DNA of 11,163 nucleotides from the NCBI GenBank assembly GCA_945863085.1, contig CAMBCD010000064.1, forward strand, positions 1-11,163, written 5' to 3'. Within the stretch, counting starts at the first letter, position 1. Every line of letters starts with the position of its first letter. Source of the stretch: Bordetella parapertussis (lineage in GTDB: Bacteria; Pseudomonadota; Gammaproteobacteria; Burkholderiales; SG8-41). A model generated the notes under the pieces. That model saw only the letters and a list, made by a program, of their open reading frames with translations. It was not told the DNA's origin and did no database searches. Below are positions 1-7,837 of this stretch, piece after piece. The position numbers and the translations under genes are program-made.

Positions 1-166
1 GACGTTCGATGAGGCGATCATCAAGAACCTGAAGGTGATGGATGCCACTGCGCTGACGCTGTGCCGGGACCAGAAACTGCCGATCAATGTGTTCAGCATT
101 TTCAAGCCTCAGGCGCTGAAGCGGGTTGTCATGGGTGAAGACGAAGGAACGATGGTGCATGTTTGA
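1..166 (+). CDS. pyrH: UMP kinase (uridylate kinase), C-terminal end, partial
   Basis: This is the last 54 codons of a gene entering from the left edge; the frame starts at base 2 and ends at TGA 164-166. PyrH phosphorylates UMP to UDP with ATP in the cytoplasm, the committed step to UTP and CTP. The visible part reads as the typical family C-terminus: the [12 protein letters not shown] stretch followed by LPINVF, then the [12 protein letters not shown] tail just before the stop. In proteobacteria pyrH commonly sits directly upstream of frr, and it does so here with only 12 bases between stop and start. The nucleotide-binding N-terminal part lies outside the window. The identification rests on the tail motifs plus the neighbour and is secure, but nothing can be said about the intactness of the rest. 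Confidence 0.95.
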   Translation, partial: TFDEAIIKNLKVMDATALTLCRDQKLPINVFSIFKPQALKRVVMGEDEGTMVHV

Positions 167-167
167 C

Positions 168-173
168 AGGAGG
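168..173 (+). promoter_or_regulatory. Shine-Dalgarno site of frr
   Basis: A perfect AGGAGG lies five bases upstream of the ATG at 179, immediately after the pyrH stop. It is the strongest translation-initiation signal in the window and fixes the frr start. It also shows that frr is initiated independently rather than by coupling alone. Confidence 0.85.
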
Positions 174-178
174 TTGCC

Positions 179-736
179 ATGATTGCTGATGTGAAAAAAA
201 ACGCCGAAATGAAAATGAAAAAGTCGGTGGAGGCGCTGAAGCTGGATCTCAGCAAGATCCGCACCGGCCGCGCACACACCGGACTGCTGGATCATGTCAT
301 GGTTGATTATTACGGCACGCCGACGCCGCTGCCGCAGGTGGCCAATGTCACGCTGGTTGATGGCCGGACGATCGGCGTCAGCCCCTGGGAGAAAAAAATG
401 GTGCAGGCTGTCGAGAAGGCGATCCGTGATGCCGACCTCGGCCTGAATCCGGCGACGCAGGGCGACATCGTCCGGGTGCCGATGCCGGCGTTGACCGAAG
501 AACGCCGCCGTGACCTTATCAAGGTGGTGAAGCAGGAAGGCGAAAACGCGAAAATCGCCGTACGCAATGTGCGGCGCGACGCGAATACCCATCTCAAGGA
601 TCTGCTGAAAAAGAAAGAAGTGGCCGAAGACGAGGAACGCCGGGCGCAGGACGACATCCAGAAGCTGACGGATCGTTCCATCGCCGAAATCGACAAGGCA
701 CTGGAGGTCAAGGAAACCGACCTCATGGCGATCTGA
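179..736 (+). CDS. frr: Ribosome recycling factor (RRF)
   Basis: The 185-residue protein is exactly the usual RRF length. RRF acts with EF-G in the cytoplasm to split the post-termination 70S ribosome after release of the nascent chain. The sequence shows the family's two-domain pattern. An N-terminal helix with [10 protein letters not shown] (residues 24-33) leads into the small beta domain (about 31-104), containing [14 protein letters not shown] and the [16 protein letters not shown] segment. The C-terminal helical bundle opens with LTEERRRDL. The conserved VRNVRRDAN is at 128-136, and Arg132 matches the functionally important Arg132 of the E. coli protein. The start is fixed by an AGGAGG five bases upstream. 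The gene is 12 bases after pyrH and 9 bases before uppS, consistent with one transcript. No anomaly was seen. Confidence 0.98.
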   Translation: MIADVKKNAEMKMKKSVEALKLDLSKIRTGRAHTGLLDHVMVDYYGTPTPLPQVANVTLVDGRTIGVSPWEKKMVQAVEKAIRDADLGLNPATQGDIVRVPMPALTEERRRDLIKVVKQEGENAKIAVRNVRRDANTHLKDLLKKKEVAEDEERRAQDDIQKLTDRSIAEIDKALEVKETDLMAI

Positions 737-745
737 CCTGCGCGC

Positions 746-1504
746 GTGACCAGTTCCACGCAGGGCATTCCCGGGAGCAGCGCGGTACCGCGCCATGTGG
801 CCATAATCATGGATGGCAATGGCCGCTGGGCGAAACAGCGCTTTTTGCCGCGGGTGGCAGGGCATCGCAAGGGTGTGGAGGCGGTGCGCAATGCAGTCCA
901 GGGATGTGCCGAGCGCGGTGTCGAGGCGCTGACGCTGTTTGCTTTCAGCAGCGAAAACTGGCGCCGTCCTGCTGAGGAGGTTTCGCTGCTGATGCAGTTG
1001 TTCGTCAGCGCGCTGCAGCAGGAAGTCGAGCGCCTGCACCAGAACGGAATACGCTTCCGGGTGATCGGCGATATTTCGCGGTTTGACCCGGTACTGGTTG
1101 ACCTGATCGGCAATGCGCAACGATTGACTGCTGCCAATCGCGGATTGACGCTGACGGTGGCTGCAAATTATGGCGGCCGCTGGGACATCATGCAGGCGGT
1201 CAATCGCCTGCGCGCCGAACACGGGGCGGCCAATGAGCCGTGGACCGAGGAACAGTTGCAGGCATATCTGGCGCTTGGCGATATGCCCGAGCCCGACCTG
1301 TTCATCCGTACCGGCGGCGAACAGCGCATCAGCAATTTCCTGCTGTGGCAGCTTGCTTATACGGAATTCTATTTCACCGATACCCTGTGGCCGGATTTTG
1401 ACGCTCGTGCGCTTGACCAGGCCATTGCCTCCTACCGTCAGCGTGAGCGCCGCTTCGGCCGCACCAGCGAGCAGGTGGCTACCGGCCGCAGCGCAAACGG
1501 CTGA
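746..1504 (+). CDS. uppS: Undecaprenyl diphosphate synthase (cis-prenyltransferase)
   Basis: The 252-residue cytosolic, membrane-associated enzyme adds eight isopentenyl units in cis to farnesyl-PP to make C55-PP, the lipid carrier for peptidoglycan and O-antigen. Family motifs are all present: MDGNGRWAK at 22-30 with catalytic Asp23; the RVAGHRKG segment; FAFSSENW at 65-72; NYGGRWDI at 141-148; [11 protein letters not shown] at 188-198; and DTLWPDF at 212-218. The length matches the E. coli enzyme (253 aa). The only sensible start is GTG 746, nine bases after the frr stop in the same frame. No Shine-Dalgarno is visible before it, so initiation may depend on ribosomes finishing frr. The family also contains shorter-chain cis-prenyltransferases, but the neighbours cdsA and dxr and the full motif set favour UppS. 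Confidence 0.97.
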   Translation: MTSSTQGIPGSSAVPRHVAIIMDGNGRWAKQRFLPRVAGHRKGVEAVRNAVQGCAERGVEALTLFAFSSENWRRPAEEVSLLMQLFVSALQQEVERLHQNGIRFRVIGDISRFDPVLVDLIGNAQRLTAANRGLTLTVAANYGGRWDIMQAVNRLRAEHGAANEPWTEEQLQAYLALGDMPEPDLFIRTGGEQRISNFLLWQLAYTEFYFTDTLWPDFDARALDQAIASYRQRERRFGRTSEQVATGRSANG

Positions 1505-1534
1505 AGCCTGCCCCGCTCCCCCCTTCACCGCAAA

Positions 1535-2350
1535 ATGCTGCGCACCAGAATCATTACCGCCGCCGTGCTGTTGCTGTTGTTTGTTGGCGGCATGTTTTAT
1601 CTCCCGACCGGCTGGTGGGCTGTGCTGTTGTTGCCCTTGCTGATTGCCAGCGCCTGGGAGTGGGCTGCGCTCGCGGGCTTCGGACGTTCAGGACAAACAG
1701 GATTTTGTCTGGCGGTCCTGGTGACGGGAGTGTCCGTATTGCTGGGCGCGCATTATTTTGCTTTTGCCGCAGCCGAACAGGCGGCGTACTGGATATCCCT
1801 GCTGTTCTGGCTGGCGTTTGCGCCGGCATGGCTGCGTTTCAGCTGGCGTGTACATCAACCGCTGCTGCTGGCTGCAACCGGATGGTTGCTGATCGTGCCG
1901 ACCTGGTTGGCACTGGTACGCTTGCAGGCGCTGCCCTGGGTGTTGCTCGCAGTGCTCGGCGTGATGTGGATTGCGGATACCGCGGCTTATTTCGCCGGGC
2001 AGCTCTGGGGGCGTCGCAAACTCGCGCCGTTGATCAGCCCCGGAAAAACCTGGGAGGGCGTCGCCGGCGCCGCGTTTGCAGTCGCGGTGTATCATGCCCT
2101 CATATGGTATTTCGGATTTCGTGCTGTGGCAGTCGAAACTGGAGTTTTCGCGGCCTTGCTGGTGGCTTGCCTGCTGCCGCTGAGCATACTTGGCGATCTG
2201 TTCGAGTCCTGGATCAAGCGCCAGGCGGGGGTCAAAGACAGCGGCAAACTGCTGCCCGGACATGGTGGCGTTCTGGATCGTATTGACGCACTGACGCCGA
2301 CGCTGCCGCTGGCGGCGCTGGTGGTGCCGTGGCTGATCCAACGTGCGTGA
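1535..2350 (+). CDS. cdsA: Phosphatidate cytidylyltransferase (CDP-diacylglycerol synthase)
   Basis: This 271-residue polytopic inner-membrane enzyme converts phosphatidic acid and CTP to CDP-diacylglycerol, the branch point for all phospholipids. The family signature is complete between Ser225 and Asp251: S-W-I-K-R at 225-229, K-D-S-G at 234-237, P-G-H-G-G at 241-245 and D-R-I-D at 248-251. The rest is strongly hydrophobic, with several predicted membrane segments; the first starts around residue 7 after the basic MLRTR. The segment around 150-185, with DTAAYFAG and SPGKTWEG, is also typical. ATG 1535 is the only plausible start after the uppS stop, 30 bases upstream. The leader is C-rich and has no Shine-Dalgarno. 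The stop lies 4 bases before the preferred dxr start. The length is ordinary for proteobacterial CdsA. Confidence 0.97.
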   Translation: MLRTRIITAAVLLLLFVGGMFYLPTGWWAVLLLPLLIASAWEWAALAGFGRSGQTGFCLAVLVTGVSVLLGAHYFAFAAAEQAAYWISLLFWLAFAPAWLRFSWRVHQPLLLAATGWLLIVPTWLALVRLQALPWVLLAVLGVMWIADTAAYFAGQLWGRRKLAPLISPGKTWEGVAGAAFAVAVYHALIWYFGFRAVAVETGVFAALLVACLLPLSILGDLFESWIKRQAGVKDSGKLLPGHGGVLDRIDALTPTLPLAALVVPWLIQRA

Positions 2351-2354
2351 AGAC

Positions 2355-3557
2355 ATGCAACATCTGACCATACTCGGCTCCACCGGCAGCGTCGGCGTCA
2401 GCACGCTGGATGTAGTTGCGCGCAATCCCCGGCGCTTCAAGGTGACCGCGCTCGCGGCACGCTCGCGGGACGACGTGTTGTTCGAACAATGTCGCCGCTT
2501 TGAGCCCGAATACGCGGTGCTGCTGGATCCCGTTGCGGCGGAGCGCTTGCGGACACGCCTGAGGGCTGCGGGTTTGTCTGCCACTGTGCTGTGCGGCACG
2601 TCCGAACTGGAGCGCGTTGCGGCACTGTCCGAAGTTACCACCGTGGTTGCGGCCATTGTCGGCATTGCCGGACTGCGGCCTACGCTGGCAGCGGCGCGAT
2701 CCGGCAAAAAAATCCTGCTGGCGAACAAAGAATCCCTGGTCACGGCGGGCGCGCTGTTCATGTCGGCGGTGCGTGACAGCGGCGCGGAACTGTTGCCGAT
2801 CGACAGCGAGCACAACGCGATATTCCAGGCCTTGCCGCGGCAGCGCAGCGGCTCGCTTGCGGATTGCGGCGTGCGACGCATATTGCTCACGGCCTCCGGC
2901 GGCCCGTTCCTTACTTTCACCCCGGCGCAGCTCGCGCGCGTCACGCCGGAAGAAGCCGTTGCCCATCCGAACTGGGTCATGGGGCGCAAGATATCGGTGG
3001 ATTCCGCGACCATGATGAACAAGGGACTCGAGGTCATCGAGGCGCACTGGCTGTTTGCGGCGCCGCCGGAGATGATCGAGGTGGTCATTCATCCGCAGAG
3101 CGTGGTCCACTCGCTCGTCGAATATTGCGACGGCTCGGTGATCGCGCAACTGGGCAATCCGGACATGCGCACGCCGATTGCCCATGCGCTGGGTCATCCC
3201 GAGCGCATCACCTCGGGCGCCGATTTCCTGGATCTGGCGCGTACCGGCAATCTCGGTTTCGAGGCGCCGGATTTTGCGCGTTTCCCCTGCCTGCGCATCG
3301 CCTATGATGCCTTGCGGACGGGTGGCGCGGCGGTGGTAGCCCTGAACGCGGCCAATGAAATTGCCGTGGCTGAATTTCTGGACCGCCGGATCGGATTTTC
3401 AGACATTCCCGCGCTGATCAGGCAGATTGTTGCATTGACGCCGGCGCAGCCCATAACGTCCATCGATGATGTCGAGCGCATCGACCGCAAGGCGCGGGCC
3501 GATGCGTTGGCGGCATGCGCCGGACTGGGTGTGCCGCGCGTCGCAAGCGGAGGTTAA
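2355..3557 (+). CDS. dxr: 1-deoxy-D-xylulose 5-phosphate reductoisomerase
   Basis: Dxr (IspC) rearranges and reduces DXP to 2-C-methyl-D-erythritol 4-phosphate with NADPH and a divalent metal, the first dedicated step of the MEP isoprenoid pathway. With the start at ATG 2355 the protein has 400 residues (E. coli 398). The NADPH-binding GSTGSVG is at 8-14. [12 protein letters not shown] follows further on. The metal ligands Asp150 and Glu152 lie in [26 protein letters not shown] and NKGLE (222-226, Glu226 the third metal ligand) are present. Asp150 and Glu152 have the same numbers as in E. coli, which supports this start. An alternative GTG at 2343 would add four residues and overlap cdsA by 8 bases. 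Dxr is the target of fosmidomycin. Its product feeds the isoprenoid pathway used by UppS two genes upstream. Confidence 0.97.
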   Translation: MQHLTILGSTGSVGVSTLDVVARNPRRFKVTALAARSRDDVLFEQCRRFEPEYAVLLDPVAAERLRTRLRAAGLSATVLCGTSELERVAALSEVTTVVAAIVGIAGLRPTLAAARSGKKILLANKESLVTAGALFMSAVRDSGAELLPIDSEHNAIFQALPRQRSGSLADCGVRRILLTASGGPFLTFTPAQLARVTPEEAVAHPNWVMGRKISVDSATMMNKGLEVIEAHWLFAAPPEMIEVVIHPQSVVHSLVEYCDGSVIAQLGNPDMRTPIAHALGHPERITSGADFLDLARTGNLGFEAPDFARFPCLRIAYDALRTGGAAVVALNAANEIAVAEFLDRRIGFSDIPALIRQIVALTPAQPITSIDDVERIDRKARADALAACAGLGVPRVASGG

Positions 3558-3579
3558 AAGGAAGATGAGAGGAAAATGA
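3549..3579 (+). promoter_or_regulatory. rseP translation-initiation region with an overlapping four-codon minigene
   Basis: A perfect GGAGGT (3549-3554) overlaps the end of dxr. It is 21 bases from the rseP ATG at 3576, too far for normal use, but 10 bases from an ATG at 3565. That ATG opens a tiny frame (ATG AGA GGA AAA TGA, 3565-3579) whose TGA overlaps the rseP start in the ATGA arrangement. A second purine-rich run (GAGAGG, 3567-3572) is only three bases from the rseP ATG. The bases are seen directly; use of the minigene is inference. Confidence 0.45.
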
Positions 3580-4940
3580 GCATATTGTTGACAGTGATTG
3601 CATTCATCGTGGCGCTCAGTGCGCTGATCGTTGTCCATGAATACGGCCATTACTGGGTTGCCCGTCGCTGCAATGTAAAGGTTCTGCGGTTTTCGGTGGG
3701 GTTCGGGAAGCCGATCTGGTCGAAGACGATCGGACCCGATGCCACACAGTGGGTGCTTGCCGCGATTCCGCTGGGTGGTTACGTGAAGATGCTTGACGAG
3801 CGCGAAGGCGATGTGGCGCCTCACGAACTGCACCGCGCCTTCAACCGAAAAACCGTATGGCAGCGGTTTGCCATCGTGCTGGCGGGTCCGGTGGCCAATT
3901 TTCTGGCGGCGATCGTGCTGTACTGGGTTTTGTTTGTGCACGGCATACCCGGCCTGCTTCCAGTGGTTGGCGAACCGCCTGCCGGCAGCACGGCGGCACG
4001 CGCCGGTTTTGTTGCCGGCGATACGGTACAGGAGGTTGCCGGCACCCGGGTGCAGACCTGGCAGGATTTCCGCTGGATCGTGATGCAGCGGGCGCTGGAC
4101 AAGGCACCGGTCAACATCGAAGTGAAAACCGTGCAAGGTGCTGTGATCAGCAGGGAGCTGCGTTTTGACGAACTGGCGCCGGAAGATCTTGAAAAAGACG
4201 TGCTGGCCGCCCTCGGCCTGTCCCGGCAAAGGCTGGTGTTGCCGGCGGTCATCGGTGAGTTGACCGGCAATGGTCCGGCGACGCGCGCCGGACTGCGTTC
4301 CGGTGATCGCGTAATCAGTGTCGACGGCCGGCCTGTCGAAAACTGGGATGCGCTGGTCAAAAGTGTGCGTGCAGCACCAGGGCAGGCCTTGCAGTTGCGG
4401 GTGCAGCGGGGCGCAGTCGAAATGCCCGTGGCAGTGACTCCCGAAGCCATCGACGAACGCGGCGTCCGGTTCGGACGCATCGGCGCATCGCCGAAAATGG
4501 ATCCGGCGGCCATGCAGGGCATGCTCGCCAGTGTCAGTTACGGTCCGCTCGATAGTCTGGGCAAAGCCATGGTCAAAACCTGGGAAACCGCGCTGTTCAG
4601 CCTGCGCATGCTCGGCAAAATGGTCATGGGTGAAATTTCCCTGAAAAACCTGAGCGGTCCGATCACGATCGCTGATTATGCCGGCCAGTCCGCGCAAAAC
4701 GGCTGGATATCCTACCTGCTGTTTCTGGGGCTGATCAGCATCAGTCTTGGCGTGCTGAACCTGCTGCCCGTGCCGTTATTGGACGGGGGGCACTTGATGT
4801 ATTATTCGGTCGAGATTCTTACCGGGAAACCGGTCCCCGAAAAAGTCATGGAAGCCGGACAGCATGTTGGAGTGACCGTGTTGTTTGCGCTGATGGCTTT
4901 CGCCTTGTACAACGACATCAATCGCCTGATCGGTAGCTGA
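3576..4940 (+). CDS. rseP: Site-2 intramembrane zinc metalloprotease RseP
   Basis: The 454-residue inner-membrane protease matches E. coli RseP (450 aa). RseP cleaves the anti-sigma factor RseA within the membrane after DegS, freeing sigma-E; it also clears remnant signal peptides. The zinc site is seen as HEYGH at 21-25 (His21, Glu22, His25) in the first membrane segment. The distal motif N-x-x-P-V-P-x-L-D-G-G runs from Asn395 to Gly405, with Asp403 as the third zinc ligand. Two periplasmic PDZ domains lie between them (about 115-195 and 205-290), marked by ARAGFVAGDTV and TRAGLRSGDRVISVDG. The C-terminal membrane segment ends in NDINRL. The gene sits 18 bases after dxr and only 5 bases before bamA, whose product folds the proteins RseP's pathway monitors. 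I did not find a clear sigma-E promoter upstream. Confidence 0.97.
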   Translation: MSILLTVIAFIVALSALIVVHEYGHYWVARRCNVKVLRFSVGFGKPIWSKTIGPDATQWVLAAIPLGGYVKMLDEREGDVAPHELHRAFNRKTVWQRFAIVLAGPVANFLAAIVLYWVLFVHGIPGLLPVVGEPPAGSTAARAGFVAGDTVQEVAGTRVQTWQDFRWIVMQRALDKAPVNIEVKTVQGAVISRELRFDELAPEDLEKDVLAALGLSRQRLVLPAVIGELTGNGPATRAGLRSGDRVISVDGRPVENWDALVKSVRAAPGQALQLRVQRGAVEMPVAVTPEAIDERGVRFGRIGASPKMDPAAMQGMLASVSYGPLDSLGKAMVKTWETALFSLRMLGKMVMGEISLKNLSGPITIADYAGQSAQNGWISYLLFLGLISISLGVLNLLPVPLLDGGHLMYYSVEILTGKPVPEKVMEAGQHVGVTVLFALMAFALYNDINRLIGS

Positions 4941-4945
4941 TAAAT

Positions 4946-7216
4946 ATGGCATTTTTACGCGGGTTGTGGGGTTTGCTGGTTTTTGTCTGTTTGCCCGCGG
5001 TGGCAATCGAACCATTTGTGGTCAAGGATATCCGCGTCGAGGGCATACAGCGGATCGAGGCCGGAACGGTATTCAGTTACCTGCCGGTCAAGGTTGGCGA
5101 CACCATGACCGACGAGAAGGCTGGTCAGGCGATCAGGGCCCTGTTCGGCACCGGTTTTTTCAAGGACGTGTCGATCGAAGCCGACGGCGGCGTATTGGTG
5201 GTGGCAGTACAGGAGCGGCCGTCGATTGCGCAGGTCGATTTTATTGGCACCAAGGAATTCGAGAAGGACCAGTTGGTCAAAAGTCTGCGCCAGATTGGCC
5301 TGGGTGAGGGGCGGATTTTTGATCGCTCCCAGCTTGATCGCGCCGAACAGGAATTGAAGCGGCAGTATCTCAGTGGCGGCCGTTATGCCGTTACCGTGAC
5401 GACGACGGTGACTCCGCTGGAGAGAAACCGGGTAGGCATCAACTTCAATGTTGATGAAGGTGAGGTGGCCAAAATCCAGCAGATCAACATTATCGGCGCC
5501 AAGGCCTTTCGCGAGAAAGACCTGACCGACCTGTTCACATTGCGCACGCCGGGCTGGATGACCTGGTGGAGCAAGCATGATCAGTATTCCCGGCAGAAAC
5601 TTTCAGCCGATCTTGAAGTGCTTCGCTCCCATTATCTCGACCGGGGCTACCTGGAATTCAATGTTGATTCGACACAGGTGACGATCTCGCCTGACAAGAA
5701 AGACATTTATATCAGCATTAGTTTGACGGAAGGCCCCAAATACACCGTGTCCGGGGTCAAGGTGGCCGGTGAACTGCTGCTGCCTGAAGCGGAAATACTC
5801 AAGCTCATAACCGTAAAGCCGGGCGAGGTGTTTTCGCGGGCCCGGATTTCCGAGTCCACAAAAAACATCAGCGAACGTCTGGGCAACGACGGTTATGCCT
5901 TCGCCAATGTGAATGCCTCTCCCGATCTTGACAAGACCAAAAACCAGGCAGCCTTTACATTTTTCATCGACCCGGGCCGGCGTGTGTATGTACGTCGCAT
6001 CAATGTCCAGGGCAACAACCGCACACGTGATGAGGTAATCCGTCGCGAAATGCGGCAGCTTGAAGGTGGCTGGTATTCAGGGGAAAAGATCAATCTTTCA
6101 CGCAGTCGTGTCGACAAGCTGGGTTATTTCACCGAAGTCAATGTGGAGACACCTTCGGTAACCGGCACCACGGATCAGGTTGACATCAATTTGTCGGTGG
6201 TAGAGAAACCGACGGGCAACATCCTGCTTGGCGCCGGGTTCGGCAGCGGCGAGGGGGTCATGCTGTCAGGCTCCATTGCCCAGCAGAACATTTTCGGCTC
6301 GGGCAAATACGTCTCGCTTCAGGTGAACACGAGCAAGATCAACACGACCTATGCATTTTCGTACACCAATCCGTATTTTACGGTGGACGGTGTCAGCCAG
6401 GGTTTTGACGTGTATTCGCGGGAAATCGACGGCACTGAAGCCAGCGTCGGGCGTTATATTACGAAAACGCTCGGCGCAGGCATCCGTTTCGGCATTCCGG
6501 TCACGGAGCAGGATACGATCACCTATGGACTCGCCTACGAAATCACCGACATCACTACTTTCGTCGACAGCCCCTTGTTTTACCGGGATTACGTGCGGAC
6601 CTTCGGCAACGAAAATGACGCCATTGTCGGTACTGCAGGCTGGGTGCGCGACGGCCGCGACAGCCTTATTTATCCGACCAAAGGCACCTACCAGCGCGCT
6701 TTTGGCGAGATCGGGCTGCCCGGCGGCTCGCTCGAATACCTGAAGGCCAACTACCAGTACCAGCGTTATTTCCCGCTGAGCCGCAATTACACCCTGATGC
6801 TCAACGGCGAGATTGGCTATGGCGAGGGATACAGCGACTTGCCGTTACCGTTTTTCAAGAATTTTTACGCGGGCGGTGTAAACTCCGTCCGTGGTTACCG
6901 GTCTGCCAGTATCGGCCCCAAGGATTCCAATGGTGACTCGCGGGGCGGCAGCCACCGGTTGCTGGGGAACGCGGAGTTCCTGTTTCCGTTCCCGGGATTG
7001 CAAAATGACAAGTCAGTCCGGTTGAGTGCGTTTTTTGATGCGGGCATGATTTCAGACAACAAGTACGATGCAGATGCATTCCGGTATTCCACGGGCCTGG
7101 GGCTGTTCTGGTCTTCGCCGATCGGCCCTTTGAAGATCAGCGTGGCGGCTCCGCTGAATGCGGAGGCCACGGACAAGAAGCAGGTGTTTCAGTTTACGTT
7201 TGGCGGTGCGTTTTGA
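4946..7216 (+). CDS. bamA: Outer-membrane protein assembly factor BamA
   Basis: The 756-residue outer-membrane Omp85 protein is the central insertase of the BAM complex, which folds beta-barrel proteins into the outer membrane. A Sec signal peptide covers residues 1-20, with probable cleavage after AVA. Five POTRA domains follow (roughly 24-91, 92-172, 173-265, 266-345 and 346-425), then the 16-strand barrel starting near NILLGAGFGSGEG. The Omp85 loop-6 motif is present as VRGYR at 648-652, with Arg649 as the conserved residue. The protein ends in FQFTFGGAF, a C-terminal aromatic beta-signal. The size is within the normal range. ATG 4946 gives a clean signal peptide but has only a weak Shine-Dalgarno; it follows the rseP stop by 5 bases, suggesting coupled translation. 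The essential partners BamB-E are not in this window. Confidence 0.97.
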   Translation: MAFLRGLWGLLVFVCLPAVAIEPFVVKDIRVEGIQRIEAGTVFSYLPVKVGDTMTDEKAGQAIRALFGTGFFKDVSIEADGGVLVVAVQERPSIAQVDFIGTKEFEKDQLVKSLRQIGLGEGRIFDRSQLDRAEQELKRQYLSGGRYAVTVTTTVTPLERNRVGINFNVDEGEVAKIQQINIIGAKAFREKDLTDLFTLRTPGWMTWWSKHDQYSRQKLSADLEVLRSHYLDRGYLEFNVDSTQVTISPDKKDIYISISLTEGPKYTVSGVKVAGELLLPEAEILKLITVKPGEVFSRARISESTKNISERLGNDGYAFANVNASPDLDKTKNQAAFTFFIDPGRRVYVRRINVQGNNRTRDEVIRREMRQLEGGWYSGEKINLSRSRVDKLGYFTEVNVETPSVTGTTDQVDINLSVVEKPTGNILLGAGFGSGEGVMLSGSIAQQNIFGSGKYVSLQVNTSKINTTYAFSYTNPYFTVDGVSQGFDVYSREIDGTEASVGRYITKTLGAGIRFGIPVTEQDTITYGLAYEITDITTFVDSPLFYRDYVRTFGNENDAIVGTAGWVRDGRDSLIYPTKGTYQRAFGEIGLPGGSLEYLKANYQYQRYFPLSRNYTLMLNGEIGYGEGYSDLPLPFFKNFYAGGVNSVRGYRSASIGPKDSNGDSRGGSHRLLGNAEFLFPFPGLQNDKSVRLSAFFDAGMISDNKYDADAFRYSTGLGLFWSSPIGPLKISVAAPLNAEATDKKQVFQFTFGGAF

Positions 7217-7266
7217 TGGGTATGGCGTGCAGGGATGAGCCCGCCTGGCGTGCCGCATGGAGATTC

Positions 7267-7273
7267 AAGGAGA
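7267..7273 (+). promoter_or_regulatory. Shine-Dalgarno site deciding the TTG start of skp
   Basis: AAGGAGA lies five bases before TTG 7279. This is the only good ribosome-binding sequence in the 62-base bamA-skp gap, and it places the start directly before the basic and hydrophobic signal peptide. Upstream in-frame starts (TTG 7213, ATG 7216, ATG 7222) have no such site. Confidence 0.8.
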
Positions 7274-7278
7274 GCAAG

Positions 7279-7782
7279 TTGAAAATATTGTTTGGGGTAT
7301 TGGCGATGATGGCCGTGGCATGTGGCAGCGCCTCAAGCTTTGCGGCCGAGCTGAAAATCGGATTTATTGACGCGGAACGCATCAACAAGGAAAGTGTTCC
7401 GGCGGAGCGGGCGAGCAAGCAGCTGGAAAAGGAATTCGCGCCGCGGGCGCAGGAATTGCAGCGACGGGAGGCGCAGATCAAGACGCTGCAGGGCCAGCTC
7501 GAAAAAGAAGCCTTGACTCTGGGCGAAGCCGAGCGGCGCGCCAAGGAGCAGGAACTGGGGCGGCTGACCCTGGATTTCCAGCGCATGCAGCGTGAATATC
7601 GCGAAGATCTGAATCTGCGCCGCAACCAGGAACTGGGTGCCCTGTTCGAACGGGCCAACCGCGTCATCCGGCAGATCGCGGAGGCGGAAAAATACGACAT
7701 CATTTTCCAGGAAGCGGTGTATCGCAATCCCAAGATCGATATCACCGAAAAGGTGCTGAAGGCCCTGGCCGAAAGCAAATAG
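7279..7782 (+). CDS. skp: Periplasmic OMP chaperone Skp (OmpH family)
   Basis: The 167-residue precursor resembles E. coli Skp/OmpH (161 aa), a trimeric jellyfish-shaped chaperone that holds unfolded outer-membrane proteins in the periplasm and hands them to BamA, encoded next door. The start chosen is TTG 7279, giving MKILFGVLAMMAVACGSA and a Sec signal peptide probably cut after FAA (residue 23). The mature protein opens with ELKIGFIDAERI, the family's conserved first strand. It continues as a long charged, Gln/Glu/Arg-rich coiled coil (about residues 50-130) forming the tentacles, and closes with YDIIFQEAVYRNPKIDITEKVL, typical of the body domain. Cys15 sits inside the signal peptide; the preceding residues are a poor lipobox, so a soluble protein is more likely. 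Starting at 7213-7222 would add about 20 charged residues before the signal peptide, which is unlikely. Confidence 0.93.
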   Translation: MKILFGVLAMMAVACGSASSFAAELKIGFIDAERINKESVPAERASKQLEKEFAPRAQELQRREAQIKTLQGQLEKEALTLGEAERRAKEQELGRLTLDFQRMQREYREDLNLRRNQELGALFERANRVIRQIAEAEKYDIIFQEAVYRNPKIDITEKVLKALAESK

Positions 7783-7837
7783 CGGTGTGCGGAATGGCTC
7801 CGCGGTGCCGTCATCCAGACACTCTTTTGAGCGCCCG

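Noticed and set aside
2343..2354. GTG 2343 as the dxr start, overlapping cdsA by 8 bases
   Set aside because: ATG 2355 gives the usual N-terminus just before the NADPH-binding GSTGSVG, and numbers the metal ligands Asp150 and Glu152 as in E. coli. The GTG cannot be fully excluded.
1688..3088. A 466-codon minus-strand open frame opposite cdsA and dxr (also 2232-3197 minus)
   Set aside because: It lies fully across two intact, strongly conserved plus-strand genes, has low-complexity Arg/Ser/Pro/Gln-rich composition and shows no recognisable domain. Long antisense frames are expected in GC-rich coding DNA.
3399..4697. A 432-codon minus-strand open frame opposite rseP
   Set aside because: It shadows the conserved rseP gene, is rich in His, Arg and Gln with no family resemblance, and has no visible start signal.
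7223..7253. Direct repeat TGGCGTGC at 7223-7230 and 7246-7253 in the bamA-skp spacer
   Set aside because: Two copies of an eight-base word in a GC-rich spacer are easily chance. No further copies or symmetry suggest a binding site.
3300..7280. Sigma-E type promoters before rseP, bamA or skp, as known in E. coli
   Set aside because: I looked for GAACTT-like -35 elements with a suitable -10 and found none convincing. Isolated GAACT-like words inside genes lack a partner.
7787..7837. GTG 7787 as the lpxD start, adding 17 residues
   Set aside because: The extra residues do not resemble the LpxD N-terminus and there is no Shine-Dalgarno before the GTG; ATG 7838 gives a normal length.
7783..7837. 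Imperfect palindrome GGCTCCGCGGTGCC in the skp-lpxD spacer as a terminator
   Set aside because: It can form only a very short interrupted stem with a four-base loop. The TCTTTTGAG that follows is not a proper U-tract, and lpxD needs transcription from upstream.
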